NCBI GenBank assembly: GCA_964016985.1
Contig: OZ024824.1
Coordinates: forward strand, 44,809,168-44,873,167
Source: Anodontia alba
Taxonomy: Eukaryota; Mollusca; Bivalvia; Lucinida; Lucinidae
Direction of reading: 5' to 3'
DNA length: 64,000 nt
In this document: positions 1 through 11,440 of the stretch, piece by piece
Numbering within the stretch: position 1 is the stretch's first letter
How the letters are laid out: each line of letters starts with the position of its first letter
Notes under the pieces: generated by a model
The model's input: only the letters and a program-made list of their open reading frames with translations
Database searches by the model: none
What the model was told of the DNA's origin: nothing
Position numbers and translations under genes: made by a program

Positions 1-872
1 AAGGAAATATTCAAGTATCCTTCGCGTTGTGATTTTTAAGATAGAATGCAGTTTGTTTTACTTTGTGAATGAACGGACGGACAGACAGATGCAGTCTGAC
101 CCCCCAGCTCATGAAATACTCCCAGGAAGTCGAGTCATAAAGGTTCGAATCTCTGGATGTGGTCCGATGTTCACTACACTAACCAACAATTGTATACCAT
201 AATATGACTTTATTTACAAATGAAATGAGCAAATGTGATCCAGTGCTTTTAGAATCTTATTGCTGATCAGTTATCGAAATATGATAATTTTTCTTATTCT
301 AGGCTTAAAATGAAACTTTTAAGAAAAGTTCAGTGATAGAAATTTAGCTAGAGATAAATGCACTACTATTAAGTATGATCTATCTGAGAATTAGTTCCCT
401 TGTTTTAATAGCCCACCTTGGAAACGATTTGGAAACGATTTGTCGGTAGTTCCAATATGAACTGTAACAGTAATCGTTCATCATCAATAGTAGTAATAAC
501 ATAATATATATATCTAACTAATTTCAAAACTAATTGGTGTTTAGAAGTTCCCATTACAGTCAATACAATATGGAAAGCTTTCCACTCAGTAATGTTCACT
601 GCATCAGAACACTTGTTTCCAATATGAATGTCAATGAATTCCTTCAAAACAACATCTAATTTTCTCTTCTATTACACAAAAAGACATAGAGTTAAAGAAA
701 GGCAACAAAATTATAACATACCAAATGTTCCTGCAAGGGAGACTACTCCAGTCAGCATAGTATAGAAGCTGGTATTAAACTATACAAATGAATTTGAAAT
801 GAACCAAAATGGTCAGAATGTAGATTGGTGCCTTTCCATAGACCCTAAGCTGTATAACCAGTCTCTATTACA
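1..872 (-). repeat. 3' LTR of the Gypsy element (partial)
   Basis: This matches 9144-10032 nearly base for base and stops exactly at the motif CTCTATTACA, where the right copy also stops. Compared with the right LTR it has a shorter C-run near 110, and a different short segment at about 757-780, where the right copy carries the candidate transporter exon start. The true left end lies outside the window. Confidence 0.92.
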
Positions 873-885
873 CTCCTCTCCCCTT
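873..885 (-). other. Polypurine tract of the Gypsy element
   Basis: On the minus strand this reads AAGGGGAGAGGAG and abuts the LTR start TGTAATAG directly. That is the expected place and composition for the plus-strand primer of an LTR retrotransposon. Confidence 0.85.
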
Positions 886-1082
886 ATTTTAAAAATATTT
901 TGTGCAGAAATAGTCTATACACAATATTTTTATATAAAGACCTCAACTAATACAATAGAGGCTGGTGTTATTTAAATGTGACTGACTATGATTTGCACTT
1001 TCTTTATAGCACTGATTTAGAATCTGATACTGATTTTGTATTGAAGAATGATTTTATAAAACAGTAAATATCTCTGTATCTG

Positions 1083-1769
1083 TTAGTTTTCATCCACTGG
1101 AGCCAATTTAGTCCTTCTGCGCTTGCTTTTACTCCATAAATTTGTGTCCCGATATAGATGACCGTCCCTTTCTACCACTCGTTCATCTCTGCAAATACCC
1201 TGTCCAAAATATGAAACTTTCGAAAAGTCATTTTCTTTTTCAGCCATTTCACGCTTTCTTTGCTCTCTTGCATGATGTCTTTGTATTGTACGCTTGTTCG
1301 CACGATCTTCTGTATCACCTAATTGATATGGGAGATTGCCTTTTGGATCAATATATTCATCATTTGTCTCCTTCAGGAATTTGATTGTGATAGATTGTCC
1401 TTTGTGGATCCTGGACTACGTATGTAGTTTAGCATGTCTATTATCACTGAAACATTTATTACAACCTTTGCATTTGTAATATGATCTCTCACTTGAGTGT
1501 TTCTTAGTCCAATGTTCTCTAAAATACCGGAAAGAACTGAAGACACCATACATTTTACACACTGGCACAGTACAAAGAGAGGGAATGAATGGCCAGTAGG
1601 GTCTTTCACGCTCCTGGAAAGTAAACTCTTCATTTTCATCAAGATGTATGTCTATCTCTGCCATAGATCTGCAACATAAATAAAAGGATTGCAGAGAATC
1701 ATGATGATGAAGTCTGCAGTGGGCACAACATCTCTGGACGATGCTTGACAGTAGATCTATGCTTTTCAA
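1083..1769 (-). pseudogene. C2H2 zinc-finger ORF between pol and 3' LTR (one in-frame stop)
   Basis: An open frame begins with ATG at 1769 and runs 117 codons to a TAG at about 1416. The same frame then stays open for roughly 110 more codons to a TAA at 1083-1085. Two finger-like motifs are visible. One has Cys pairs spaced C-x4-C with a downstream H-x4-H (around CTVPVCK and HWTKKH). The second contains CKGC followed by F and His. The TAG falls inside the second finger, between its first His and a possible second His, so the stop looks like a later mutation. The C-terminal part is basic (KRRR near the end), which would suit a nuclear or nucleic-acid-binding protein. It sits where env lies in env-bearing elements but shows no signal peptide or membrane segment. 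The source of this ORF and its role are unknown. Confidence 0.6.
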
Positions 1770-2058
1770 ATGATCTTCGTGAGTTTTTCAGCCGACATTA
1801 TATAAGGTGGACATGAAGGTGAAAAATGACATATGAACTTTATCATAATACATATAGAAGTGCATTTATTTATTTATATATATTTAGTCTTTGTATTGAC
1901 ATTTAGTAATACATATATTTTGTATCTCTGTCAACCTTTTTTTTTGCAATAAAAATATTTTACATATGGTATTTACTCCTATTTACAGAGTGTATTGCAA
2001 GTTTCTTTTCTTTTTATATGCATCTGGTGTGTAAATGTGATTCATCTATAGAACTGAC

Positions 2059-5000
2059 TTAAGACGGCGACCAGATTTGTCGCGGTTTTATTTGTCTCTC
2101 TCGCCTAGACCTAATCTCCGGTATATCAGAGGGTTGTCTATTGACAGTTTCATTGTTACATGTTGGAGTTGGTGGTGTCATGCGATCAATTTCGCAGTCA
2201 TGTTCTGCTCTATCTGTAATGTTTGAGGGACCTGTATTTGCAGCATGTGACAAGTCTGCAATGTTAGTGTTATCTGTTTCATTTAGCCAGTTTCTAGGTT
2301 GATTTCGACCCTCATAGGGTTTCAAATGATCAACATGAAGATTTAGAACCGGAGAATTCTCAGACTTTTGAACTGAGTATGTAACATCTGATATACAGTT
2401 GATAACAAGGTAAGGACCTGTCCAGCCCAACCCAAGTTTTTAACCTGCGGTTGGAGGGTACCAGCGCCATACCCAATCACCTATTTTATAATTTCTCGGT
2501 TTCAGATCTCGGTCATGGTAGGTCTTTTGTCTTGTGGCAGCAGCTTGAAGATTTTTGAAAACGAAATCATGTGTTAATGCCATAGCAGATTTTATCCATT
2601 CTATGTACTGAATGGGACATACGTCTTCTAAAGTATTTGGCGGGGACCCTACCATTAGATCGAGCGGACAGTAGATTCACGCTGTAGAAATATCAAGTTT
2701 GGAGTACAACCTGTGCTTTTATGTTGTGTGGTGCGATACGCCATGAGCAGAAAGGGCAAATGATCATCCCAATCTTTAGGATTCTTTGATGCAAATTTTT
2801 TTCAGCAATTGCTTAAGTGTTCGATTGAAACGTTCTACAAGACCGTCGGAGTTTGGTCTATAAGGAGCCGTCCGTGTTTGCTGTATCCCAAATTTCTGAC
2901 AAACAAGGCGAAATAACTCTGACTGGATTCTCGGCCTTTGTCTGTATGTATTTGTTGCGTACAACCAAATTTAGTAAAGAACTCCACGACTTTTTTGTCA
3001 GCTACGGTTTGTGCTTGATGGTTTGGCACTGCCCAGGCATCGACCCATTTCGAATAATAATCTCCGAGCACTATAATGTATTCATTTCCGTCTTCGGTTA
3101 GTGGTAAGGGATTAAAAATGTCTTCGGCAACGCAACGCATAATTTCATTGACGCGAAACTGATGCAGAGCGGACTTTCCTAAGCCTGGACCAGGTTTTGC
3201 TCTTGCACATATGTCACATTCTTTGATCCATCGAGCTACGTCTTCCTTTAGACCTGGCCAGTAAAACCTACGCTTGATAATTTCAACAGTGCGATCGCGA
3301 CCAAAATGTCCGGCTGTTTCTGCGGAATGGAGATTATGAAATATCAACTGCCGCATATCTTCAGGTGCAACCGACTGAAATACAATGTCTCCCTTGTTGT
3401 CTTTCCATCTTCGGTATAGAACATCATTCTTCACATCGAGATTTTCCCACTGATACCAGAGAGATTTCACAACCGGATTTATTTGAGGTATTTCTTGCAG
3501 AACTGGTTTCTGACCTTCAAGTTTATTTTCTAATATGTAACGGATATTATCATCGTCTTTTTGCATTTGACTTAACTCTTCATGACTCCATACGGGAAGC
3601 CAGTTTGGTCTGCTATCCCAAATTTCATCGGGCTCTATGTCTGGTAATATTGGGCTGATAGTTGACCGGTAGGTGCCATCTGCTCCTGGAGTCACGGCGA
3701 AGGCCTTCCTATCTTCTGGCCCCGGCGCGGGACTAGAAAGAGTAACAGGTGACTGGTAGGAGATATTATCCTGTATCACATCGGTCTTGGCGACCGATTG
3801 CCTGTTATCGGCTCCTTCATCTTTGTCCGAACTTACTTTAAGGGTACAGGGATAGCAGTCACTGCAAGAGGAGTTTGGACATTTTCTTTTCGGTTTTCGG
3901 GACAAAGAATCTGCATTTTGGTGGTGTCTGCCAGGTCTGTAGTGTATTTCATAGTCAAATGTTTCTATTATACTTATCCATCTGGCTATTAAGCCTTCAG
4001 GTTCTTTGAAATTGCGTAACCAAATGAGTGGTGCACGATCTGTTCTAATGATGAATTTCTGTCCTAAAAGGTAGTGTTTGAAATGTTTCATGAATGTGAC
4101 TACTGCCAGTAGTTCTCTTTTAGTAGTACAATACTGTTGTTTTGCTGGATTAAGTGTGCTTGCATAGGCTATTACTTTTTCCTCTCCATCTTGAAGCTGG
4201 GAGAGTACACCTCCTAAAGCAAACGAACTTGCATCACAATCTAACACAAATGTGCCTGAACATTTTGGGAAAGCTAGGACAGGGCTGTTGATTAAGCAAT
4301 CCTTTAAATCTTGGAAAGCGTGGTCACATTCTTCATTCCACACAAATTTTGCTTTCTTTCGTGTTAAATTTGTTAATGGGCTTGCACGCTCTGAAAAGTC
4401 TGGTATAAATTTTCGGTAGTAGCCTATCAAACCCAGTATTGAACGTATTTCTGATTTATTTGTGGGCGTTGGCCAGTGTTTGACAGCTTCGACTTTTGCA
4501 GGATCGCAGGTTATCCCATCTTCTGACACCACGTGACCCAGGTATGTATCCTTTGGCTGAAATAGGAAACATTTCTTTGGCTTCAGCTTCAGGTTTGCTT
4601 CTCTTAAGCGTTGGAAAACTAATTGGAGGTTATCAAGTGCTTGATCAAATGTTCTCCCAAGTATGATGATGTCGTCCAAGTAGCAGAGACATTTTTGAGG
4701 GGTCAAACCAAATAGTACCTTTTCCATAAGGCGCTGAAATGTTGCTGGCGCGTTAGTTAGTCCAAAAGCCATCACGTTAAAGTGGTATAAACCTCGATGT
4801 GGGGTGACAAAGGCTGACTTCTTTTTACTCTTTTCAGAGAGCTTGATTTGCCAGTATCCGCTGGCAAGATCTAACGTACTAAACCACATAGATTCAGACA
4901 AGGAATCTAATGTATCATCGATGCGTGGGAGTGGATATGCATCCTTAACTGTTACTGCATTCAGGCGTCTGAAGTCTATACAGAAACGGCAGGTTCCATC

Positions 5001-5537
5001 TTTCTTTTTGACTAAACATAGAGGCGCAGACCACGGGCTATCGCTAGGCTCTACTATTCCCTGAGCTAACATTTTCTCTAGCTCCTCATCAACTTGGTTG
5101 CGCTTAAATATAGGAATTCGCCGAGGGGGTATCTTGATTGGTTTATGATCTCCAGTCTCAATATCATGTTCTACGATATCAGTATGACCAAGTGTTCCGT
5201 CTGGTGGCATAAAGATATCTTGATACTGGATAAGTAGTTCTGACAATTTACGTTTTTCATTTACTGACAGTTTCGGGGATGCATTTTCAAGCAGAATATG
5301 TAGATGCTTAGGTAATTCATTGCTAATTGATAAGCCTGTGTTCAAACGTGACTGCCCAGAATAAATGCCCTCAACATCTTCTAATTTCCCCAGGACTGAG
5401 TTCTGGTTTATTTTGACTGTTTGATCACTGAGATTTACAACTGACATCACTACATCATCGCAGTCAGGGTCAACTAGCGTTCGGGCTACAAAGCAGCCTT
5501 TACTTGTGAGGTAGTTAACTGGTTCAACAGAACACAT
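2059..5537 (-). pseudogene. pol: Gypsy pol: reverse transcriptase, RNase H, integrase (frameshifted)
   Basis: The main open frame starts at ATG 5537 and runs 900 codons. The RT has the YLDD active site (CYLDDIIILG) and the FGLTNAPATF block. RNase H begins at FVLDCDASS and includes the TKRELLAV block. Integrase has an HHCC zinc-binding N-terminus (HFGRDRT with CDIC downstream) and the core acidic residues in AEDIF, HTDKG and GLVERFNR. The frame breaks inside the integrase core near 2900, again near 2780, and again near 2435. The later pieces carry the Glu of the core, the QKTYHDRDLK region, and a GPY-type C-terminus (WTGPYLV with HVDHLKPY). Several breaks mean no functional integrase from this copy. 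The ATG directly follows a TAA in the same frame, so pol may have been expressed by readthrough or reinitiation. Confidence 0.93.
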
Positions 5538-6502
5538 TTATTCCTTCCTTATGAATGGCTGGTCTACCTTGCAACGTAGAAGTTTTTCTGTGTTTGCTTG
5601 TATAGTTGTACTATTAGCAATGACAATGCGTGCACATGCATTTGATGCTTGCTTGTGTAACTTGAGCCTGCCCTTGGATGTTTTAAGGATCTGTTTCTTT
5701 ATCTTGATCCCGCCATTGTATGCCGTGAGGAAATCCATTCTAGTATGCCGACAATGCCTTGGATTTTAGCTATGATAAATTCTTGCTGAAATGTTAAACC
5801 TTCTGACTGGAATTCTAATTTTGCTTTGCCCCTTATTTCCAAATGGCTACCGTCAGCTGCAGTAAGTTTGACTTCATCACTTGTAAGTTGTATGTCATGT
5901 TTAGCTTGCAGTTTCTCGAAGCATTTGAGAGAGAGGAGAGAATAAGGTGATCCCGTATCGAGCAGAAGGTTAAACTCTGATTGAAATATGTCTGTGCTCA
6001 AATACAGACAGAAAGCTGTTGCTATGTTTGGTGTAACTTCGCAACCGTCTTCATGAATCTGGCTAGTAAGGATGGGTTGAAGCACTTGATTGTTTAGGAT
6101 ATTGGATTCAGACAGTTCAGTACCAGGTAATCTGACTTCAGTGCTTGAAGTATCACCTTGCCTTTCTATGTGATTCTCGCATGCATCGGCAGAAGGAGTT
6201 ATAATAATTTTCGGCACAACCATTAATTGTTCTTGTGAGGTAATTACATAAGCAGCATCACAATTCTTTTGACTGTTTTCCTGTCGTTTCTGCTCATGGT
6301 ATTTACGTGTTCTACATTCTTCAATTGTGTGGTTGTTTCGTTTACAGTATGCACAATACTTTTTGAACTGAAGAGTCTGCTTCTCAGTTATGCCTACCTG
6401 GTTATTACTAGTCGTGTTCTTAGGTTCTTTTGTCTGCTTAGATGTTGATTGAAGTCTTACAGGAGTTGGACTTCTGCTTCTTGGTCCAGTATTTACGGAC
6501 AA
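5538..6502 (-). pseudogene. Gypsy nucleocapsid zinc knuckle and aspartic protease (frameshifted)
   Basis: A CCHC knuckle is visible as CAYCKRNNHTIEEC (C-x2-C-x4-H-x4-C). The aspartic protease follows, with the catalytic motif LLLDTGSP. A frameshift near 5740 separates the protease core from the segment starting MDFLTAYNGG, which corresponds to the second conserved protease strand. The frame ends in a TAA at 5538-5540, followed at once by the pol ATG. The order knuckle then protease is normal for Gypsy elements. Confidence 0.85.
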
Positions 6503-6525
6503 GAATTCAATTTTTTGTCGATTAG

Positions 6526-8481
6526 TTAAGCAATTTCTTCAAGAGTTATGCTTCCTGTTTGCTGATTGTCATTGTACTTGGTTATAATTGGTGCTATTTT
6601 CTCTGATTCTATTGTAGGCTTCTTTATTCTGTCTACGGAGCCTTCGAGAGCTTCATACTCAGTCGCCAGACCAATAGCTTCATGCAGTGATTTGGGATGA
6701 CCAAACTGTACATGTTTTTGTAGTTCATAGTTAGCAAGACCAGTAATGAACTGGTCAATAACATGTACTTCGAGTTGGTTCAGTGTTAAGTTTGGGGTAT
6801 GCTTTCTGTGCAAGTCTGTTCAGATGATAGCCATAATCAGATGCACTTTCACCTTTGTCTCGTTTACGGTATCTAAACTGACATCTGTATGCTACATCTT
6901 TTTCTTTGGGCTCGTATCTGTCTGTAATGATTTGCTTCATTGCATGGTAGTTTGTTAATTGGGCTACTGTTAAGCCACTAAGTAATCTTTGTGCTTCACC
7001 ACGAAGATGAATGCTCAGCATCTGGGCTTTCTGTGAGTCCGCCCACTGATTCCAGTTGGCGCACTGTTCAAAATGTACAATGTAATCGGACCACTCAGTT
7101 TTACCAGAGCCATCAAAGTTATCTGGATATACCTGTTTCTTACTGAATGATGTGTTGTTTTTGGTGCAGCTGCCTGGATCTATCGAATGACTCCTTGAGT
7201 ACTTACTGGCATGTTAAGTGTAGGTACTGTACTTAATACATTGTTTGATCGTGCATATAAAGAGTTAGGCACTTGTGTTGCTTGACAGGCATTTGTTGAA
7301 CCAGCATTCACAGTCTGTGAAGCCATTGAAGAATTACAACCTATAGTGTTAATGGGTAATGTCTGTGGTGGTAATGTTGTGTCGCTGTATGAAGGCAATA
7401 CAGCATGATATATTGTAGGCTGCTGTATGTTTGCGGATACATTTGTAGCAATATCTGATTGTTGCAGTAATGCTGCGCTTCGATATAAAGGCAATACAGT
7501 CTGCCGTGATGAAGGCTGCTGGATGCCTGCTGACGTTATTTCGGCAGTATCTGATTGTGGTGGTAATGCTGTGCTGCCATATGAAGGCAATTTAGTCTGC
7601 TGTGTTGAAGGCTGTTGGAAGCCTGTTGACATTTCTGTAGAAGTATTCTGCAAAATGTTGGTACATGCATTTACTACAGGTATATGCATATCAACAGGTC
7701 GTATATTAGATTGACTTGGTCGATGTGATTGTTGCAGGTTGGAGACTGCTGCACTGCTATGTGAGATAGATGGTTGTTGGATAGAACCACCCTGGCATTG
7801 TGATGTGCTTGGCGTAAAGCATTGCTGCTGTACGAAAGTTTGTTGTTGTTCATTGGGTACAGTTTCACTTTTTGATGCTTTCAGTCTGTTATTATATGTT
7901 GGATAAGCAGCTACTTTTAGGGGTTCATAACATACATCTCGTAACTGACTATTTAGTCCATATGGTTGCTGTACAAACGCTGGTTGGTGTGAAGACGTGT
8001 AGATCTGAGTATATTGTGTTGGCTGAACAGAATAATGTGATATTTCTGTAGTTTGTCCAGGAGTAATAGTTGGTATTGGAACAGTAAATTGTGATATACT
8101 TCCACCAGTACATTGTTGCTCTTGCCTTAGTATTTGTGTTTCTTCTGGACTTAACCTATGTTTTTGTTGTAAGAAGTTAAGCTTTTGCAGTTGCAGTTGC
8201 ACTTGATAAAGTTTATGCTGTAACTGGGCCTGAATTAACTGCATGCTTTGGTCATTATAGGTAGTGTTTCCTGTTTGATTCAAAACATGTTCTTGCTCTG
8301 TGACAAACGGTAAAGTTTGTGCATCTGTGAATGTTGTCATGTGTACACCACTATCTTGTGGTTCATTACTTTGGTTCAAAGTAACATTTAGTGTTGTTAC
8401 TTGGTGCAACTGGAGTGGGTTATCAATGGAAGACACCGGCTGATACCTAAAGTTACTACTGACAGATCCTGGTAGGAGCAT
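6526..8481 (-). pseudogene. gag: Gypsy gag: Gln-rich N-terminus and capsid (frameshifted)
   Basis: The first open frame (8481 to 7180, 433 codons) is rich in Gln, Ser and Thr, with a possible coiled-coil stretch (LQHKLYQVQLQLQKLNFLQQ). It has no domain I recognise. The capsid follows in other frames. The segment around 7021-6755 has LRGEAQRLLSGL and CQFRYRKRDKGESASDYGYH, and the segment around 6813-6526 has VIDQFITGLANYELQKHV and SLHEAIGLATEYEALEG. These match the usual retrotransposon Gag capsid layout. Frame breaks lie near 7180 and near 6760-6810. The long Gln-rich leader before the capsid is unusual in length for Gypsy gag. Confidence 0.8.
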
Positions 8482-9061
8482 GCTGCTATTAAAACCTATT
8501 TCTTGTTGCTTAAGTGAAGGATTTACAAGTGAAAATGATTCTGGATTGTGCCGTTCTGGTGAAATCTTGCTATCTATTGACCCTACGGGATTCTCTGAAA
8601 GGGTACCCCCACTCAGGATGTTATCCTCTGACCCTAAAAAAACTATTTGGGGGAATGCTCCAACCCAGGGGGCTGACCGGGTGTATTCGCAGGTGTGGAT
8701 GATGCTAAAGGGTAATGCTTAATTGCCCATATACTCTTTGGCTAAGTTCAGCATAGCTACCTGTGTAAGCCGTATGTCCGCTACTAAGTTCAGGCGTAGC
8801 AGAGCTTTGACTGTACTGAAGGTAATTGCTAGATGGTATTTTGAAGGTCACTGATTTGCTTTTATTTGCCTCCATTACTTATACATAGACTGACATACAC
8901 TGTATGACAATTTGTTTTACACTGTATGACAGGATTTTATTTTCTTAAATTTCTAACTTTTACTATTAAGTAATCTGATTTATTATTTTTTTTTTAGTTA
9001 AGTTTGGAAGCTCTAATGAACATTGCGTTTACCACATCCTGGTCACCAACTCACCAGTTAA
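8482..9061 (-). other. Gypsy leader between 5' LTR and gag
   Basis: About 580 bases lie between the LTR and the gag ATG. The short open frames on the plus strand are shadows. A primer-binding-site candidate lies near the LTR; nothing else is recognised. Confidence 0.6.
9032..9049 (-). other. Primer binding site candidate (tRNA-Trp type)
   Basis: The minus strand reads TGGTGACCAGGATGTGGT. It begins with TGG and matches the tRNA-Trp 3'-end complement used by some retroelements at about 14 of 18 positions. It starts 12 bases inside the LTR. A second TGGTGA start lies closer (4 bases from the LTR), so the exact site is uncertain. Confidence 0.55.
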
Positions 9062-10032
9062 TGTAATAGGCCAGACTGGGTGGGGCTAGTATGTTCGTCT
9101 AACCCCAAGCCCACGGCTGGACAGTACCCTCAACTCGACATCCAAGGAAATATTCAAGTATCCTTCGAGTTGTGATTTTTAAGATAGAATGCAGTTTGTT
9201 TTACTTTGTGAATGAACGGACGGACAGACAGATGCAGTCTGACCCCCCCCCCCCCCCCAGCTCATGAAATACTCCCAGGAAGTCGAGTCATAAAGGTTCG
9301 AATCTCTGGATGTGGTCCGATGTTCACTAGATTAATCAACAACTGTATACCATAATATAACTTTATTTACAAATGAAATGAGCAAATGTGATCCAGTGCT
9401 TTTAGAATCTTATTGCTGATCAGTTTATCGAAATATGATAATTTTTCTTATTCTAGGCTTAAAATGAAACTTTTTAAAAAAGTTCAGTGATAGAAATTGA
9501 GCTAGAGATAAATGCATTACTATTAAGTATGAACTATCTGAGAATTAGTTCCCTTGTTTTAATAGCCCACCTTGGAAACGATTTGGAAACGAATTGTCGG
9601 TAGTTCCAATATGAACTGTAACAGTAATCGTTCATCATCAATAGTAGTAATAACATAATATATATATCTAACTTATTTCAAAACTAATTGGTGTTTAGAA
9701 GTTCCCATTACAATCAATACAATATGGAAAGCTTTCCACTCAGTAATGTTCACTGTATCAGAACACTTGTTTCCAATATGAATGTCAATGAATTCCTTCA
9801 AAACAACACCTAATTTTCTCTTCTATTCCACAAAAAGACATAGAGTTAAAGAAAGGCAACAAAATTATAACATACCAAATGTTCCTGCAAGGGAGACTAC
9901 TCCAGTCAGCATAGTATAACCTCCAATACACACATCTGGTATTACAAATGGATTTGAAATGAACCAAAATGGTCAGAATGTAGATTGGTGCCTTTCCATA
10001 GACCCTAAGCTGTATAACCAGTCTCTATTACA
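9062..10032 (-). repeat. 5' LTR of the Gypsy element (971 bp)
   Basis: It is bounded by the inverted ends TGTAATAG and CTATTACA and is matched by the copy at 1-872. A C-run at about 9243-9258 is expanded. It contains a small open segment (9876-9935) with splice-like borders that fits the phase of the interrupted SLC16 gene. Confidence 0.93.
9876..9935 (-). CDS. Candidate SLC16 exon 6 inside the 5' LTR
   Basis: Acceptor ATACCAG, donor G|GTATGTT, 60 nt, entering and leaving in phase 1. It therefore joins exon 5 without a break. The 20 codons (VCIGGYTMLTGVVSLAG) are hydrophobic and Gly-rich, loosely like MCT TM12, but the YD-x-T-G-x-Y segment expected before TM12 is absent. The 3' LTR keeps the donor half but differs around the acceptor, where its frame would hit a stop. 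This may be an exonised piece of LTR, a captured exon, or chance. Confidence 0.3.
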
Positions 10033-10722
10033 AAGTCATCCTAATATGTTCAGCCAGCATAGTAACAGCACTGTTTGTACATCCGCGATTGCACAAGCTG
10101 TTTCTGCGTCACAGCTAGTCGCATCACAATTCAAATTATTTCTTGCGATATTTATACCAACATTTGACAGCCTACGGTCAGTATATCTTCCTTCATCTAC
10201 TTCTCTCCTCGGCATCAGTTAGTAACCACACGCCCGCTTTTCATTAGTCGAGATACCTCTATTTCATTTTATTCCTGTAGTTGACAGCATTTCCTTAATA
10301 TGTCAAGGATTTCTTTATCATAGGCATTTTGAGAATTACACCATCCTTACTGTTGCACTATAAACATTACGTTTCTGCAGAAATGGGCCACTAAAGACGT
10401 GTACAACGTCAGCAAAGCAGTGCCGTGGTTAGCTCTTTGCCGTGTTTTGTCATGTGAAATTCATATACTGCGCTCTTGTCGTCATTTGTCCTTCAGCTCT
10501 GACAGATTTCGATGTCTTGAACAGTGTAAACTTGATGTCCTGGTGTGCAATGCCATCTTAAAGGGATAATGGCAGATATAAAAGCGCAAGAAAGGAAACA
10601 AACTCCAGAGAAATAGAACGAGTTATTGTAACTTGAAGTTGCATCTGCCATCCAACCTGAAACATTCACAGTAATAAATCAGTCGAAAATGAGTAGCCCT
10701 TACTTTGTAAACGTTTCAAATG
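10033..10722 (-). other. SLC16 intron/3' flank between LTR and MITE, no gene seen
   Basis: A 61-codon minus-strand open frame is present (ATG near 10215, stop near 10038). It has no recognisable domain and no supporting splice logic. Nothing else is seen. Confidence 0.5.
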
Positions 10723-11057
10723 CAGTCGAACCTCGTTATCTCGAACTCGCTTATTACGAATTACCGCTTATCTCGAAGTGAAAATCTGGTCCCTGTTTTA
10801 ACATAAAACTATGACAACAGGTAACACCTTAATGTGGAAAAGAGGAGAAATTGCTCCTAAGGAGCATTTTCTCCTCTTTTCAACATTATTTCATATATAT
10901 ATTTCTAACTTCAGGAGTCAAATTACATATTCATTTGTTAAATGTGGTTGTTCAATTTATTGTTTTCCTCACTCTCTCAACTCTGATATGTCGAGGTACG
11001 GATATCTCGAAGTGTTTCAGTGAGTCCCTTGGAATTAGAGATAACGAGAGTCGACTG
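10723..11057. mobile_element. MITE with CAGTCGA...TCGACTG ends
   Basis: The left end CAGTCGAACCTCGTTATCTC is answered on the right by GAGATAACGAGAGTCGACTG, an inverted repeat of about 20 bp. A related left half with the phrase CTTATCTCGAA and AACAACAGGTAACA lies at 53815-53930. Tc1/mariner-like by its ends, but no clean TA duplication is seen. Confidence 0.6.
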
Positions 11058-11314
11058 TACAAGGGAGGCACATACTCAAGATGTCAGTTTTTAAGCCCAG
11101 AAGAGTGCCTATATATGTGGATATAAATCAGTTTATCGGTATTTTGACTTTTTTTTTATTCTTTATGTATCAAAGAAAATGCGAATGTTGGGTCTTTTAG
11201 AATTATATACAGTATTAAATTGTAGAGTGCTCGTTTTACAATATGGCACGCATATATCATGACTTGCAACACATGATTTTTCAAGTTTATCCAAAGAAAA
11301 ATAACAATACTTAC

Positions 11315-11440
11315 CGCTAACAGGAGTGCCTAGCACAGAACCGACTCCTTCTAGCATGGCCAAGAACCCATAAGCCGGACCTATATCTTCTAAACCAACA
11401 AGATCCGTGGTTATTACTGACAGAAGAAAGGCATAAGTAC
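11315..11440 (-). CDS. SLC16-like exon 5
   Basis: Acceptor TGTTTTTCAG; donor G|GTAAGTA at 11314. 126 nt, phase 1 to phase 1. It encodes residues 331-372, with the motif VGLEDIGPAYGF typical of TM10-11 and GTPVS at the end. Confidence 0.87.

Larger units (their letters stand above)
1..10032 (-). mobile_element. Ty3/Gypsy LTR retrotransposon, nearly complete, degenerate
   Basis: The element reads right to left: 5' LTR (9062-10032), primer-binding-site candidate, gag, protease, RT-RNase H-integrase, a zinc-finger ORF, a polypurine tract, then the 3' LTR (1-872, cut by the window start). LTR ends are TGTAATAG and CTATTACA, an 8-bp terminal inverted repeat. About 82 bp of the left LTR are missing judging from the right copy, so the full element is about 10.1 kb. 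The two LTRs differ at roughly twenty positions plus several indels by eye, so it is not a fresh insertion. The coding part has several frameshifts, so it is not autonomous. The target-site duplication cannot be checked because the left junction is outside the window. Integrase has a GPY/F-type C-terminus; the clade is not assigned. Confidence 0.93.

Noticed and set aside
1..10032. Segmental duplication of host DNA around 1-872 and 9062-10032
   Set aside because: The repeats end in matched TGTAATAG/CTATTACA, with a PPT directly next to one and a PBS-like site near the other, so they are LTRs.
10037..10222. 61-codon minus-strand frame next to the LTR
   Set aside because: No recognisable domain and no splice sites that fit the transporter phase; kept only as a remark.
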